DNA of 60,252 nucleotides from Kingella pumchi (lineage in GTDB: Bacteria; Pseudomonadota; Gammaproteobacteria; Burkholderiales; Neisseriaceae), in the NCBI RefSeq assembly GCF_022288825.1, contig NZ_JAKOOW010000008.1:324-60575 (forward strand), written 5' to 3'. Position 1 is the stretch's first letter. Every line of letters starts with the position of its first letter. The notes below the pieces were generated by a model. The model did not search any database. It was not told the DNA's origin and saw only the letters and a list, made by a program, of their open reading frames with translations. The position numbers were made by a program, and so were the translations under genes. Below are positions 50,619 through 59,817 of the stretch, piece by piece.

Positions 50619-51269
50619 TTATGCTTTGCCCAGCGCGGCCAGGATTTCGCCGCGCACGTCGTCCACCGGACGGGTGCCGTCCACTTTCACGTAGCGCGGG
50701 GCGTGCTCGCCGCTCAAGCCGCTGTAAAAGCCGATTAGAACGGCGGTTTCGCCGTGATAAACATCCAGGCGTTTGCGCACGGTTTCTTCTTTGTCGTCGC
50801 TGCGCTGGATCAGGTCTTCGCCGGTTTCGTCATCTTTGCCTTCGACTTTGGGCGGGTTGTGGACGATGTGGTAGCTGCGGCCGGAAGCGGGGTGCACGCG
50901 GCGGCCGCTGATGCGCTCGAGAATCACGGCGTCGGGCACGTCGATTTCAACCACCGCATCCAGCGCGATTCCGGCCTGCTGCAGCGCTTCGGCCTGCGCC
51001 AGCGTGCGCGGGAAGCCGTCAAACAGAAAACCGTCGCGGCAGTCGTCTTGGGCGATGCGCTCTTTGACCATGCCGATGATGATGTCGTCGCGTACTAAGC
51101 CGCCTTCGTCCATGATTTTTTTCGCTTCCAAACCCAGCGGCGTGCCGGCTTTGATGGCGGCGCGCAGCATGTCGCCGGTGGAAATCTGCGGAATGCCGAA
51201 GGCGCGGGTGATGAACTGTGCCTGTGTTCCTTTGCCTGCGCCGGGGGCGCCGAGCAGCAATATTTTCAT
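50619..51269 (-). CDS. adk: adenylate kinase
   Basis: A 216-residue kinase balancing ATP, ADP and AMP. The P-loop GAPGAGKGTQAQFI starts at about residue 7; FDGFPRTLAQAEAL (about 81-94) and the long-form LID (RVHPASGRSYHIVHNPPK, then DLIQRSDDKEETVRKRL) identify the long bacterial type. No Cys zinc cluster is seen in the LID. The ATG at 51269 is canonical (MKILLLGAPGAGK). Confidence 0.97.
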   Translation of the reverse strand: MKILLLGAPGAGKGTQAQFITRAFGIPQISTGDMLRAAIKAGTPLGLEAKKIMDEGGLVRDDIIIGMVKERIAQDDCRDGFLFDGFPRTLAQAEALQQAGIALDAVVEIDVPDAVILERISGRRVHPASGRSYHIVHNPPKVEGKDDETGEDLIQRSDDKEETVRKRLDVYHGETAVLIGFYSGLSGEHAPRYVKVDGTRPVDDVRGEILAALGKA

Positions 51270-51645
51270 AATCTGTCTTTCGTTGCGGGGTGGGAAAAGG
51301 GCGCTATGTTAATACTTTTTAAACTATGCTTCAAAGGCAGCCTGAAAGAACCGCCGCGCGGCTTGCAATGGCGGCGGCTGCAGCTTTTTTGTATAAAACT
51401 TCCATAAAATGGGTTAAGAAGCGCTAAAGTATTTATTTTGTTGTTTCTAATATCAAATGTGCCGTTTTTTGGGCTGCGGGTGCCGAAAAACGGCGTTTTT
51501 TCACGGCCAAAGGGCAAGTATTTGCTGCAAAAACCGCCGTTTGGCTTGGCATAAAGGTTAAGAAACCGCTATCATACCGAAAATTTTTTAAGCATCCGCA
51601 TCGGGTTTGCGCCCCTTGGCGGGGCTTTGCTAATGGAGACTTACT
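51270..51645. other. 376-bp divergent intergenic region, adk / fimV
   Basis: Contains one DUS (51335), an AT-rich centre (about 51395-51450) likely to carry the adk and other promoters, and the fimV promoter. A small minus-strand frame here has no coding character. Confidence 0.6.
51546..51575 (+). promoter_or_regulatory. fimV promoter
   Basis: TTGGCA (51546-51551) and TATCAT (51570-51575) are 18 bp apart, about 70 bp before the fimV start. Confidence 0.55.
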
Positions 51646-54216
51646 TTGAAAACAAACAAAATAATCGCCGCTTCGCTGTCTTTGGCCGTTTCCGTGCCGG
51701 CGCTTGCCGGTTTGGGCGGTTTGAATGTCCAATCCAATTTGGGCGAGCCGTTTTCAGGCAGCATCGTGATCAGCGGCCGGGAAGCCGAAGCGGTAATGCA
51801 AAGCCGGAACATCAGTATTTCCGGTGCCAACCTTCAGGGAACGGTGGTTCCGCAGGGCAACGGCAATGTGCTGCTGCACCTGCATTCTTCTTCCGCCGTT
51901 CACGAACCCATCCTGACCTTTACCGTTTCCGCCGGCAAACAAACACGTCAATACACAGCCATGGTCAATCCGCCCCGTTACACCCCTGCCAAAGCCTCCG
52001 CACCCAAAGCAAGCAAAGCCCCGCGTAAAAGCGGTACGCTGACTCCCATCGCCGATCCCGCATCAGGCGATGCTTTGCAGCAGGAAAGGGTTTTGCGTCC
52101 GGAAGGCGCCGGCGAACGCGAGCGCCAGGGCGCTTCTGCCAAAAGCCGTTACCACCGCGTCCAACGCGGCGAGAGCGTTGCCTCCATCGCCCGCCGCTAC
52201 CGTCCGCACAGCATCAGCCAGCGCCGCGCGATACAGGCGCTGATGGCGGCCAACCCGGGCGTGTTCCGCCGCGGTCGTGTCGATGAAATCCACCGCAATG
52301 CCAATCTGTACATTCCGTCCGCCTCGCAATGGCAGGCTTACGCCGCCGCTGCCGACCGGCGCGCTGCCCGTGCCGCCGCCCGCAGCGATTGGAGCCGTCA
52401 GGCCGACAACCAGGCCGGACGGAACGGCGAAGTGAAAAACGACGTGGCAGTGCCGCGTGAGCAGGTAAAACCGCAGCAGGATGCCGTTAAGCCGCAAGAG
52501 CAGCCCAAACCCGAAGCAGTCAAGCCGGAGCCGGTGAAACCCGAACCGGTTAAGCCCGAGCCAACCAAACCCGAACCGGCCAAACCGGAGCAGGCGAAGC
52601 AGCCTGAAGAGCCTATGCCGCCGGTACAGCCGCCGCAGCCTGAAACTCCGCCCGCTTCGGCAGGCAATGTTCCGGCCGGCCAGCAGGCTTCCGAAGGCAC
52701 AATCGCCATTCCGCCCGAAATACAGGGCGAGGCTTCCGAAGTGCCTGTGCCGAATCCTGATCCGAAACTGGTTCCACCGCCTGCCGAGCAGGATGTTGCC
52801 GGCCAAGACGGTGCAGCCGGTGAAGAAGTCGATTGGACCAAATGGGCGGCGATGGGCGCCGCCGGTGCGCTGGTGCTGGGCGGTTCCGCTTATCTCTTCA
52901 ATAACCGCCGCCGCCGTAAGGAAGAAGCGGATAGCGAAGAAGACGATCTGCCGACCGCCAGCGAAGCGGCCAGCCGCGTCAAATGGAATTCGGCTGCCGC
53001 ACAAAATGCTGCGGCTCAGGCTGCAGTACAAACTGCGACAGATGACGAAGCCGATTTTGAGGATGACGACGAAGTCTATATTGCCGAGAGCGTGACTCCT
53101 GCCGCCCAGCCGCAGGTTCAACCCCAGGCATCTACATTCGATTTAGACAGCTTCCAGCCCGAAGTTGTTACCAAGACCGAAACTGTTGTCGAGGAAAACC
53201 GTCCGGAAGAGTTGGCGCGCGCGGCATCGCAATCGGCTACCGAATTTGATGCCGGTGATTGGAACTGGGAAGAAGTCGAAGCCGCTCCCGCCACGCAGGC
53301 TGCAGCCAAACCCGCGGCAAGCGCCGCAGCAGCAGTTGCCGCCGCCCCCGCCAGCGAAGAGCAGGACGACTGGATGGCCGATTTCGACTTCATCCAGCCG
53401 GACGAACCCGAAAGCATGCCGCCTGAAACTTCTTTCTCAGTTGGCGAGCAAGAAGTGCAGTTTGCCGAGCCTGCCGCTGTTGAACCGGCAGCATTCGAGC
53501 AGCCCGTATTTGAACAGCCTGCCGCCGTTGCAGAACCGGTGTTTGAACAGCCTGCATTTGAGCAGCCGACATTTGAGCAGTATGCCGTAGCCGATTTCGC
53601 GCCGGTTGGCGAGCCCGAACCGCAGCCGGCAGTTACCCAGGCAGCAGATGACTTTGGCGCCTTGGATTTTGCGGCGGACTTTGAAAGCCCGCAGCAGACC
53701 GTGGCCGATATCGAAAGCGCTTTGGCCGAGCCTGCCCTGCAGAGCGATTCTGCTTTGGATTTCGCGCTGGATACGCCGGCCGTTGCCGAAACCGCCGATT
53801 TGAATGTGCCGGCGGCACCGGTTGCCGATTTGTCTGTTGCCGATTTGTCCTTCGACGACGGTTTGGATTTTGCCCAAGTAGAGCAGGCACAGCAGCCTGA
53901 AATCTCCGCTGCCGCTGCCGATCCGTTTGCCGCGCCGTTTGCTGCAGAAGCGGAAGGTCTCAGCGCCGATGCGCTGGCCGAATTTACCGCGCCGGCAGCG
54001 GAAGTGCCCAACTACCAGACGCACGATGCCATCGCCAGCGCCGAGGTTTCCGATATGGATACCCCGCTGGAAGCCAAGCTGGAGCTGGCGAAAATGTATC
54101 TGGAAATCGACGATGCCGCTACCGCCCGCGAAACCCTGCGCGAGCTGATTGCCGAGTCAAACGGCAGCAGCATCCAAGACCAGGCCAAAGCCCTGCTGGC
54201 CGAATTGGGCAACTAA
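51646..54216 (+). CDS. fimV: FimV/TspA-family cell-wall-anchored inner-membrane protein
   Basis: An 856-residue protein. It starts at a TTG (51646) behind GGAGA; signal peptide about residues 1-22. A conserved N-terminal FimV domain (GLNVQSNLGEPFSGSI) is followed by a LysM-like peptidoglycan-binding motif (RYHRVQRGESVASIARRYR, about residues 165-225), a Lys-Pro-Glu repeat region (about 280-330), one transmembrane helix (about 405-422), a long acidic cytoplasmic part with FEQP repeats (about 610-645), and a C-terminal FimV/TPR helix pair (ETREL-like ETLRELIAESN). Neisserial TspA and Pseudomonas FimV promote type IV pilus assembly and twitching. Confidence 0.9.
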   Translation: MKTNKIIAASLSLAVSVPALAGLGGLNVQSNLGEPFSGSIVISGREAEAVMQSRNISISGANLQGTVVPQGNGNVLLHLHSSSAVHEPILTFTVSAGKQTRQYTAMVNPPRYTPAKASAPKASKAPRKSGTLTPIADPASGDALQQERVLRPEGAGERERQGASAKSRYHRVQRGESVASIARRYRPHSISQRRAIQALMAANPGVFRRGRVDEIHRNANLYIPSASQWQAYAAAADRRAARAAARSDWSRQADNQAGRNGEVKNDVAVPREQVKPQQDAVKPQEQPKPEAVKPEPVKPEPVKPEPTKPEPAKPEQAKQPEEPMPPVQPPQPETPPASAGNVPAGQQASEGTIAIPPEIQGEASEVPVPNPDPKLVPPPAEQDVAGQDGAAGEEVDWTKWAAMGAAGALVLGGSAYLFNNRRRRKEEADSEEDDLPTASEAASRVKWNSAAAQNAAAQAAVQTATDDEADFEDDDEVYIAESVTPAAQPQVQPQASTFDLDSFQPEVVTKTETVVEENRPEELARAASQSATEFDAGDWNWEEVEAAPATQAAAKPAASAAAAVAAAPASEEQDDWMADFDFIQPDEPESMPPETSFSVGEQEVQFAEPAAVEPAAFEQPVFEQPAAVAEPVFEQPAFEQPTFEQYAVADFAPVGEPEPQPAVTQAADDFGALDFAADFESPQQTVADIESALAEPALQSDSALDFALDTPAVAETADLNVPAAPVADLSVADLSFDDGLDFAQVEQAQQPEISAAAADPFAAPFAAEAEGLSADALAEFTAPAAEVPNYQTHDAIASAEVSDMDTPLEAKLELAKMYLEIDDAATARETLRELIAESNGSSIQDQAKALLAELGN

Positions 54217-54231
54217 GCAGCCGCAAAAATC

Positions 54232-54261
54232 AAACGGCATTTCTTACGGGAAATGCCGTTT
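54232..54261 (+). terminator. fimV terminator
   Basis: AAACGGCATTT pairs perfectly with AAATGCCGTTT around eight bases, followed by TCTTTTCC. It is not DUS-based. Confidence 0.8.
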
Positions 54262-54344
54262 TCTTTTCCTGGTGCAAGGGTGCAAGCCTGCCGGTTGTGG
54301 GGAGAGATTTCCGGATGATGCCTGTCTGTTCCTGTCCTTTGGAT

Positions 54345-54387
54345 AAAAAGCAGCCTGAAAACGCCAAACTGCGTTTTCAGGCTGCTT
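54345..54387 (-). terminator. gatA terminator (inverted DUS)
   Basis: AAAAGCAGCCTGAAAACGC pairs with GCGTTTTCAGGCTGCTTT around CAAACT. Confidence 0.7.
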
Positions 54388-54417
54388 TGTTCCATCCAAT
54401 CCGTTTCCGTTTGGGTT

Positions 54418-55872
54418 TTACAACGCAGGCGCTTTGGTATGCCAGTCGCTGGCAAGCTGGATTTGGTGGGCGGCGTTGAGCAGGCGGGCTTCGGAAAAGT
54501 GGTTGCCAATAAGCTGTACGCCGATGGGCAGGCCGTTGCGGCAGAAGCCGGCGGGCAGGCTGAGGGCGGGCAGGCCGGCGAGGTTGACGGCGATGGTGTA
54601 GATATCGGAGAGGTAGGCTTTCAAGGGGTCGCCGCCGTGGCTGCCGATTTGCGGGGCGGAAGATGGGGCGGTGGGGCCGAGGATAAGGTCGCAATCGGCA
54701 AAGGCCGTCTGAAAATCGTTGGCGACGAGGCGGCGCAGTTTTTGCGCTTTGATGTAGTAGGCGTCGTAGTAGCCGTGGCTCAGTACATAAGTGCCGATCA
54801 TGATGCGGCGTTTGACTTCGCTGCCGAAGCCTTCGGCGCGGGTGTTGGCGTACATTTCTTCGAGATTGGCAAACTCGGCGGCGCGGTGGCCGTAGCGCAC
54901 GCCGTCGTAGCGCGAGAGGTTGGTGCTGGCTTCGGCGGAGGCGAGCACGTAATAGGCGGGGATGGAGAGGGCGGTTTGCGGCAGGGAGACTTCTACCGTT
55001 TCGGCGCCTTGTTCGCGCAGGATGGCGATGGTGTTGTGCAGGGCGGTTTTGACGTCTGCTTCGCAGCCGTCGCCGAAGTATTCTTTGGGCAGGCCGATTT
55101 TGAGGCCTTTGAGCGGGCGGTTTAGGTCGCGGGTGTAGTCTTCGTTTTCGCGTTCGAGGCTGGTGGAATCGCGTTCGTCAAAGCCTGCCATGGCGTTGAG
55201 CAGGATGGCGCAGTCTTCGGCGGTTTGCGCCATTGGGCCGGCCTGGTCGAGGCTGGAGGCGTAGGCAATCATGCCGAAGCGGGAAACGGTGCCGTAGGTG
55301 GGTTTTAAGCCGGTAATGCCGCAATGGGAGGCGGGCTGGCGGATGGAGCCACCGGTGTCGGAGCCTAAGCTGGCGGGGGCAAGGCGGGCGGCAATCACGG
55401 CTGCCGAGCCGCCGGACGAGCCGCCGGGCACATGGGCGGTGTTCCACGGGTTTTTGGTCGCGCCGTAGTAGGAATTTTCGTTGGCCGAACCCATGGCAAA
55501 TTCGTCCATATTGGTGCGGCCGAGCGTTACCATGCCTTGGTCGAGCAGGTTTTGCACCACGGTGGCGGTGTAGGGCGAGACGAAGTTGTCGAGCATTTTG
55601 CTGGCACAGGCGCTGCGCCAGCCGGTTTGGCAGAAGATGTCTTTGTAGGCGATTGGCACGCCGGTAAGCGCGGTGGCTTCTCCGGCGGCAATGCGCGCGT
55701 CGGCGGCGCGGGCTTCGGCGAGGGTTTTTTCTTCGTCAAGCGTGATGTAGCCGTTGATGGCGGCATTGCGCGCGGCAATGGCTTTAAGGTATTCGCCCGC
55801 CAACTCTACGGCGGAGATTTGTTTGGATTGTAATAATTCGGAGGCTTGTTTGAGGGTGTAGGGGGTGGTCAT
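54418..55872 (-). CDS. gatA: aspartyl/glutamyl-tRNA amidotransferase subunit A
   Basis: An amidase-signature enzyme of 484 residues that releases ammonia from glutamine for GatCAB. The Ser-Ser-Lys triad is visible: Lys in GVPIAYKDIF (about residue 77) and the two Ser in PGGSSGGSAA and GSDTGGSIRQPA (about 150-180). The ATG overlaps the stop of the upstream secreted-protein gene as ATGA. gatB and gatC are not adjacent. A Neisseria-dialect DUS is embedded in frame near the C-terminus (54702), reading FQTA. Confidence 0.96.
   Translation of the reverse strand: MTTPYTLKQASELLQSKQISAVELAGEYLKAIAARNAAINGYITLDEEKTLAEARAADARIAAGEATALTGVPIAYKDIFCQTGWRSACASKMLDNFVSPYTATVVQNLLDQGMVTLGRTNMDEFAMGSANENSYYGATKNPWNTAHVPGGSSGGSAAVIAARLAPASLGSDTGGSIRQPASHCGITGLKPTYGTVSRFGMIAYASSLDQAGPMAQTAEDCAILLNAMAGFDERDSTSLERENEDYTRDLNRPLKGLKIGLPKEYFGDGCEADVKTALHNTIAILREQGAETVEVSLPQTALSIPAYYVLASAEASTNLSRYDGVRYGHRAAEFANLEEMYANTRAEGFGSEVKRRIMIGTYVLSHGYYDAYYIKAQKLRRLVANDFQTAFADCDLILGPTAPSSAPQIGSHGGDPLKAYLSDIYTIAVNLAGLPALSLPAGFCRNGLPIGVQLIGNHFSEARLLNAAHQIQLASDWHTKAPAL
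54702..54713 (+). repeat. AG-DUS (AGGCCGTCTGAA) inside gatA
   Basis: An exact Neisseria-dialect 12-mer within the coding sequence; on the coding strand it reads DFQTAF where Kingella-dialect copies elsewhere read FQAA. Confidence 0.8.
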
Positions 55873-56501
55873 TTCAGGTCTTTGCGGTTGGTTTTCGGAT
55901 TTTCAGGCTGCTGCGGATTGTTTGGGCTGCCTTTTTGGGTATCGGTTTCGGCGGTGCCGCTTTCAGGCTGCTTGGTGCAAAACAGCAGCGATTCGTCATC
56001 GGTGATGGCCATTTTGTTGCCGCGTATGCCGAGCACGCGCATATCGGTGGATTTGAAACTTTTTTTCCGTGCGCTTTCTTCCATAAAGTCCATGTATTCT
56101 TTTTCTTCCTTGCGCAGGGCGGTGTCTTTGATGTCTTCAGGCTTGTACAGGCGCTCGACTCTGTCGAGCGACAGGGTCAGCAGCACGCGGTTGCCGTCTT
56201 TGATGTTCCAAAAACCAGAATAGTATTCGCGGTAGCGCAGCGGCTTGGCGGTTTTGCCGCTGTCCTTGCCGTCGTTCAAGGTGCGCTCAAAGTAAGCGAC
56301 ATATAGATGCGCGGGCAGGTTTTTTTCTTCGACAAAAACGATGTAGTCCGGCGCGAAAGTGTGGATGGGATCGCGCTGCTCTGCGATTTTGCACGCCCAT
56401 TCGCCGAAAAGCTGGCTGTCTTTCACCTGCGGCTGCGGCTCGGCGCCGGCAAAGCCGCAGAGAAACAGGGCGGCAAGGGCAGAAATTTTGGATGGTTTCA
56501 T
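55869..56501 (-). CDS. putative secreted protein upstream of gatA
   Basis: A 210-residue protein with a signal peptide (MKPSKISALAALFLCGFAGA). The mature part starts KDSQLFGEWACKI, has a Cys pair candidate (ACKI and LFCTKQ), and contains charged helices; the C-terminus is a hydrophilic Pro/Gln/Asn tail. No family recognised. It overlaps gatA by four bases, so it is probably translated together with it despite no obvious functional link. The start at 56501 was chosen because it opens the signal peptide. Confidence 0.7.
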   Translation of the reverse strand: MKPSKISALAALFLCGFAGAEPQPQVKDSQLFGEWACKIAEQRDPIHTFAPDYIVFVEEKNLPAHLYVAYFERTLNDGKDSGKTAKPLRYREYYSGFWNIKDGNRVLLTLSLDRVERLYKPEDIKDTALRKEEKEYMDFMEESARKKSFKSTDMRVLGIRGNKMAITDDESLLFCTKQPESGTAETDTQKGSPNNPQQPENPKTNRKDLK

Positions 56502-56646
56502 GGCGGTTCGTTGCTTTTTGATGTATCGGACAAACGGTGCAGGCACAGGCAGCCTGAAAAAAGCGGCATTTTACCCGAAATCCGCCTGAAAACGCAGGCG
56601 CGGATCATGCGGAACCGGCTGCAATCACAACAGCCGGTTGGCATAG

Positions 56647-56689
56647 AAGGCAGCCTGAAAGCGCCAAAACGGGTTTTCAGGCTGCTTTT
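56647..56689 (-). terminator. inverted DUS pair downstream of tal
   Basis: AAGGCAGCCTGAAAGC faces TTTTCAGGCTGCTTTT, about 35 bp beyond the tal stop; a further DUS copy lies at 56706. Confidence 0.55.
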
Positions 56690-56723
56690 CGTTTTTTACA
56701 CCGCAAGGCAGCCTGAAAACGGT

Positions 56724-57779
56724 TTAGCCCAATGCGGCGAGCAGCTGGTCAAACGCCTGTTTGAACTGCTGCAGACCGACGGCCTGCAGCTGGCGCGCCA
56801 GCGTTTCCAATTCGGCGCCGGCCGCTTCGGCGGCGGCCAGATCGGCGAGCGCCTGCTCTTGGTTTTCGGTAAGGGTGGGGCGGGCGCTGCCGTGGTCGAT
56901 AAAGGCGGCCAGCGTGGCGTCGGGCACGGTATTAACGGTGTTCTCGCCGATCAGGCTGTCCACATACAGGGTGTCGGGATAGGCAGGGTTTTTCACGCCG
57001 GTGGATGCCCACAGCAGGCTGACCGGTGCAGCGCCGGCGGCTGCGGCAGCCTGAAATTCGGCGCCGGCCACATGGTTTTGCCAGTCGAGATAGGCGGCTT
57101 TGGCCAACGCGATGGCAGTTTTGCCGCGCAGGTTTTCAGGCAGCTTGCCATCCAGCGCGGCATCGACGCGGGAAATAAAGAAGCTGGCAACGGCGCGCAC
57201 TGCACCCACCGGCTGGCCGGCGGCGGCACGTTTGGCGATGCCGCGGCTGTAGGCGGCGTAGGCTTTGAGCGTTTGCGCGCGGGAAAACAGCAGGGTCAGA
57301 TTAACGCTAATGCCTTCGGCGGTAAGCGTTTCAAAGGCTTGGATGCCGGCATCGGTGGCGGGGATTTTGATCATGGCGTTGGGGCGCGCGAGCAGCGTGT
57401 GCAGGCGTCGGGCTTCGCCGATGGTGCCGGCAGCGTTGTGCGCCAGCTCGGGGGCGACTTCCAGGCTCACCCAGCCGCTGTTGCCGCCGCTGCGCTGAAA
57501 TTCGCCCAGGCAGATGTCGCAGGCAGCCTGAACGTCGGCCACGGCAAGCGTTTCGTAAATCTGCGCCGGTGCCAGCCCCTGCTCTTTCAGGCGGGCGATG
57601 TCGGCGCGGTAGAGTTCGTCGCCGGCGAAGGCTTTTTGGAAAATCGCCGGATTGGAAGTAACGCCGCACACTCCGTCGGCCAAGAGCCGTGCCAGCGTAC
57701 CGTTTTCCAGCAGTGAGCGCGACAGGTTGTCGAGCCAGATTTGTTGTCCAAGTGCTTTGACTTCGGCTAGAATTGTCAT
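56724..57779 (-). CDS. tal: transaldolase
   Basis: A 351-residue transaldolase of the pentose phosphate pathway. The active-site Lys is in NAMIKIPATDAG (about residue 138), followed by LTAEGISVNLTLLFS; the N-terminal QQIWLDNLSRSLLENG and GVTSNPAIF are typical. Length matches the longer proteobacterial TalA type II form often seen in Neisseria. A DUS copy is embedded in frame (FQAAAAAG). Confidence 0.96.
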   Translation of the reverse strand: MTILAEVKALGQQIWLDNLSRSLLENGTLARLLADGVCGVTSNPAIFQKAFAGDELYRADIARLKEQGLAPAQIYETLAVADVQAACDICLGEFQRSGGNSGWVSLEVAPELAHNAAGTIGEARRLHTLLARPNAMIKIPATDAGIQAFETLTAEGISVNLTLLFSRAQTLKAYAAYSRGIAKRAAAGQPVGAVRAVASFFISRVDAALDGKLPENLRGKTAIALAKAAYLDWQNHVAGAEFQAAAAAGAAPVSLLWASTGVKNPAYPDTLYVDSLIGENTVNTVPDATLAAFIDHGSARPTLTENQEQALADLAAAEAAGAELETLARQLQAVGLQQFKQAFDQLLAALG

Positions 57780-57850
57780 GTTTTTCCTTCTGCGTAGGCG
57801 TGAAAAAGGTTTTCATGCTAACGCTTTTTTACTGTTTTGAACAGTTTGCA

Positions 57851-57888
57851 GGCAGCCTGAAACCCGTTCGCCGAACGTTCAGGCTGCC
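57851..57888. terminator. inverted DUS pair between tal and kdsD
   Basis: GGCAGCCTGAAAC pairs with GTTCAGGCTGCC around a 12-base loop; it lies between divergent genes, so its role in termination is doubtful. Confidence 0.4.
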
Positions 57889-57906
57889 TGATTTTCGGGA
57901 GTGGCG

Positions 57907-58878
57907 ATGCAGGCAGAACACGATTTTCTGGAATGGGCGCGCGAAGCGATGCAAACCGAAGCCGACGCGGTGCGCGAAGTGGCGCGTTCGCTGGATGGCA
58001 GCTTTGCCCGCGCCGCGCAGGCGCTGCTTGCCTGCCGCGGCCGCGTGGTGGTGATGGGCATGGGCAAGTCCGGTCACATCGGCGGCAAAATCGCCGCCAC
58101 GCTCGCCAGCACCGGCACCCCCGCCTTTTTCGTCCACCCCGCCGAAGCCGCCCACGGCGATTTGGGCATGGTGTGCGACGGCGACGCGGTGCTGGCGCTG
58201 TCCAATTCCGGCGAAAGCGACGAAATCATCGCGCTCCTGCCGGCGCTCAAACGCAAAAACATCGTGCTGCTGGCGGTAACGTCCAATCCCCAATCCACGC
58301 TCGCCCGCCACGCCGACATCCACATCACCGCCGCCGTTTCCCGCGAAGCCTGCCCGCTCGGCCTGGCGCCCACATCCAGCACCACCGCCGTGCTGGCGCT
58401 GGGCGACGCGCTGGCCGTTGCCCTGCTCAACGCCCGCTCCTTCACGCGCGGCGATTTCGCGCTCAGCCACCCCGCCGGTAGTCTCGGCCGCCGCCTGCTG
58501 CTCACCGTGGCCGACGTCATGCACAGCGGCGACGCCCTGCCCGCAGTCGCCGAAGGCACGCCCTTGAAAACCGCCGTGGTTGCCATGAGCGAAAAAAGTC
58601 TCGGCATGCTCGCCGTAATCGACAAACAAGGCAGCCTGAAAGGCATTTTCACCGACGGCGACCTGCGCCGCCTGCTGGAAACCCGCGACACCCTTGCCGG
58701 CCTAACGGTGGACGAAATTATGAAACCCGACCCCGTAACCATCGCCCCCGACAAGCTGGCCGCCGAAGCGGCGAAACTGATGCAGCAAAAACGCATCGGC
58801 GGCCTGCTGGTCAGCGAGCAGGGACGTTTGGTCGGTGCGCTCAATATGCACGATTTGTTGCGCGAGCGGGTGGTTTAG
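57907..58878 (+). CDS. kdsD: D-arabinose 5-phosphate isomerase
   Basis: The 323-residue KdsD/KpsF enzyme converts ribulose 5-phosphate to arabinose 5-phosphate for Kdo and LPS core. An SIS domain (about residues 30-180) with VVVMGMGKSGHIGGKIAATLAS, HPAEAAHGDLGM and LSNSGESDEI precedes two CBS domains (about 205-323, TPLKTAVVAMSEKSLGMLAVID and LMQQKRIGGLLVSEQGRLVG). The ATG at 57907 has CGGGAG six bases upstream; an in-frame GTG at 57901 is less likely. A DUS in frame encodes GSLK between the CBS domains. Confidence 0.95.
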   Translation: MQAEHDFLEWAREAMQTEADAVREVARSLDGSFARAAQALLACRGRVVVMGMGKSGHIGGKIAATLASTGTPAFFVHPAEAAHGDLGMVCDGDAVLALSNSGESDEIIALLPALKRKNIVLLAVTSNPQSTLARHADIHITAAVSREACPLGLAPTSSTTAVLALGDALAVALLNARSFTRGDFALSHPAGSLGRRLLLTVADVMHSGDALPAVAEGTPLKTAVVAMSEKSLGMLAVIDKQGSLKGIFTDGDLRRLLETRDTLAGLTVDEIMKPDPVTIAPDKLAAEAAKLMQQKRIGGLLVSEQGRLVGALNMHDLLRERVV

Positions 58879-58962
58879 GGAGGTTTGATATTTGGTTTTT
58901 GACAGGCAAAAGGCAGCCTGAAAATATTCGGGAAACCCTGATTGCCAATACACCCCAACACT

Positions 58963-58997
58963 CAAAGGCAGCCTGAAAACTTTTCAGGCTGCCTTTG
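58963..58997 (+). terminator. kdsD terminator (inverted DUS)
   Basis: CAAAGGCAGCCTGAAAA pairs with TTTTCAGGCTGCCTTTG with almost no loop. Confidence 0.65.
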
Positions 58998-59040
58998 ACG
59001 TACAATCGGCAGCGCCAAACCAAGCACAAGGAGACGCGAT

Positions 59041-59667
59041 ATGAAAATCTACCCCGCCGCCGAAATGCGCCGGCGCGAGCAGGCCGCCGTTGGGCGCGGC
59101 ACGAGTTTCGAGCAACTGATGGAAAACGCCGGCCAAGCAGCGGCGGCCGATTTGCTGCGGCGCCTGCCCGCCGCCGGCCGGGCGCTGGTGGTTTGCGGCA
59201 AGGGCAACAACGGCGGTGACGGCCTGGTAATCGCGCGGGTGCTGCAGGCGCAGGGCTGGCGCGTCGATATCGCTTTTGTACTTGGCAGTGATTTGTCGGA
59301 ACTGGCCGAGCTGAACCGCCGCCGGCTGCAGGGTGCGGTGGGCATTACCTTTATCGCCGCCAACGAACTGGCCGGTGCTTTGGACACCGGCTACCGCGTA
59401 CTGATCGACGGCATTTTCGGCACCGGTTTCAGCGGCGCACTGCCCGATACCGTCGCCGCAGTCTGCCGCCGGCTCAACGCCGCATCCGGCCTGAAAGTGG
59501 CGCTCGACATCCCCACCGGCCTGGACTGCGACAGCGGCACCGCCGATGCCGACACTTTCCGTGCCGACCTCACCTACGCCTTCGCCGCCTACAAACCTGC
59601 CCATTTCAGCGACGCGGGCAAAGCGCTGTGCGGCGAAACGGTGTGTCTGGACATCGGCATCGATTAA
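59041..59667 (+). CDS. nnrE: NAD(P)H-hydrate epimerase
   Basis: A 208-residue YjeF_N-type epimerase that repairs hydrated NAD(P)H. GKGNNGGDGLVIARVLQAQGW (about residues 51-71), the VLIDGIFGTGFSG motif (about 118-130) and LKVALDIPTGLDCDSG are typical. The dehydratase domain found in bifunctional Nnr proteins is missing, so a separate dehydratase is expected elsewhere. AAGGAGACGCGAT precedes the ATG. Confidence 0.93.
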   Translation: MKIYPAAEMRRREQAAVGRGTSFEQLMENAGQAAAADLLRRLPAAGRALVVCGKGNNGGDGLVIARVLQAQGWRVDIAFVLGSDLSELAELNRRRLQGAVGITFIAANELAGALDTGYRVLIDGIFGTGFSGALPDTVAAVCRRLNAASGLKVALDIPTGLDCDSGTADADTFRADLTYAFAAYKPAHFSDAGKALCGETVCLDIGID

Positions 59668-59682
59668 GCCGATTACCCGCGC

Positions 59683-59719
59683 AAAAAAGCAGCCTGAAAA
59701 GTTTTCAGGCTGCTTTTTT
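59683..59719 (+). terminator. nnrE terminator (inverted DUS)
   Basis: AAAAAAGCAGCCTGAAAA pairs with TTTTCAGGCTGCTTTTTT, followed by further T residues. Confidence 0.8.
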
Positions 59720-59772
59720 TTGCTGGTGGTGTAGCTTGGATATCCGTGTCCGATATTCCAGGTTCTCTGACT

Positions 59773-59817
59773 GGATGCCGTCCTTGCGGCCGGCCGTCGG
59801 ATTCGAGAATCCGACCT
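59773..59817. repeat. 45-bp direct repeat, copy 1
   Basis: Begins GGATGCCGTCCTTGCGG and ends CCGACCT; it contains the palindrome GTCGGATTC-GA-GAATCCGAC. Identical to copy 2 at 60151-60195. Confidence 0.95.

Noticed and set aside
51266..51517. 83-codon minus-strand frame upstream of adk
   Set aside because: It lies in an AT-rich promoter region, overlaps the adk start and shows no domain.
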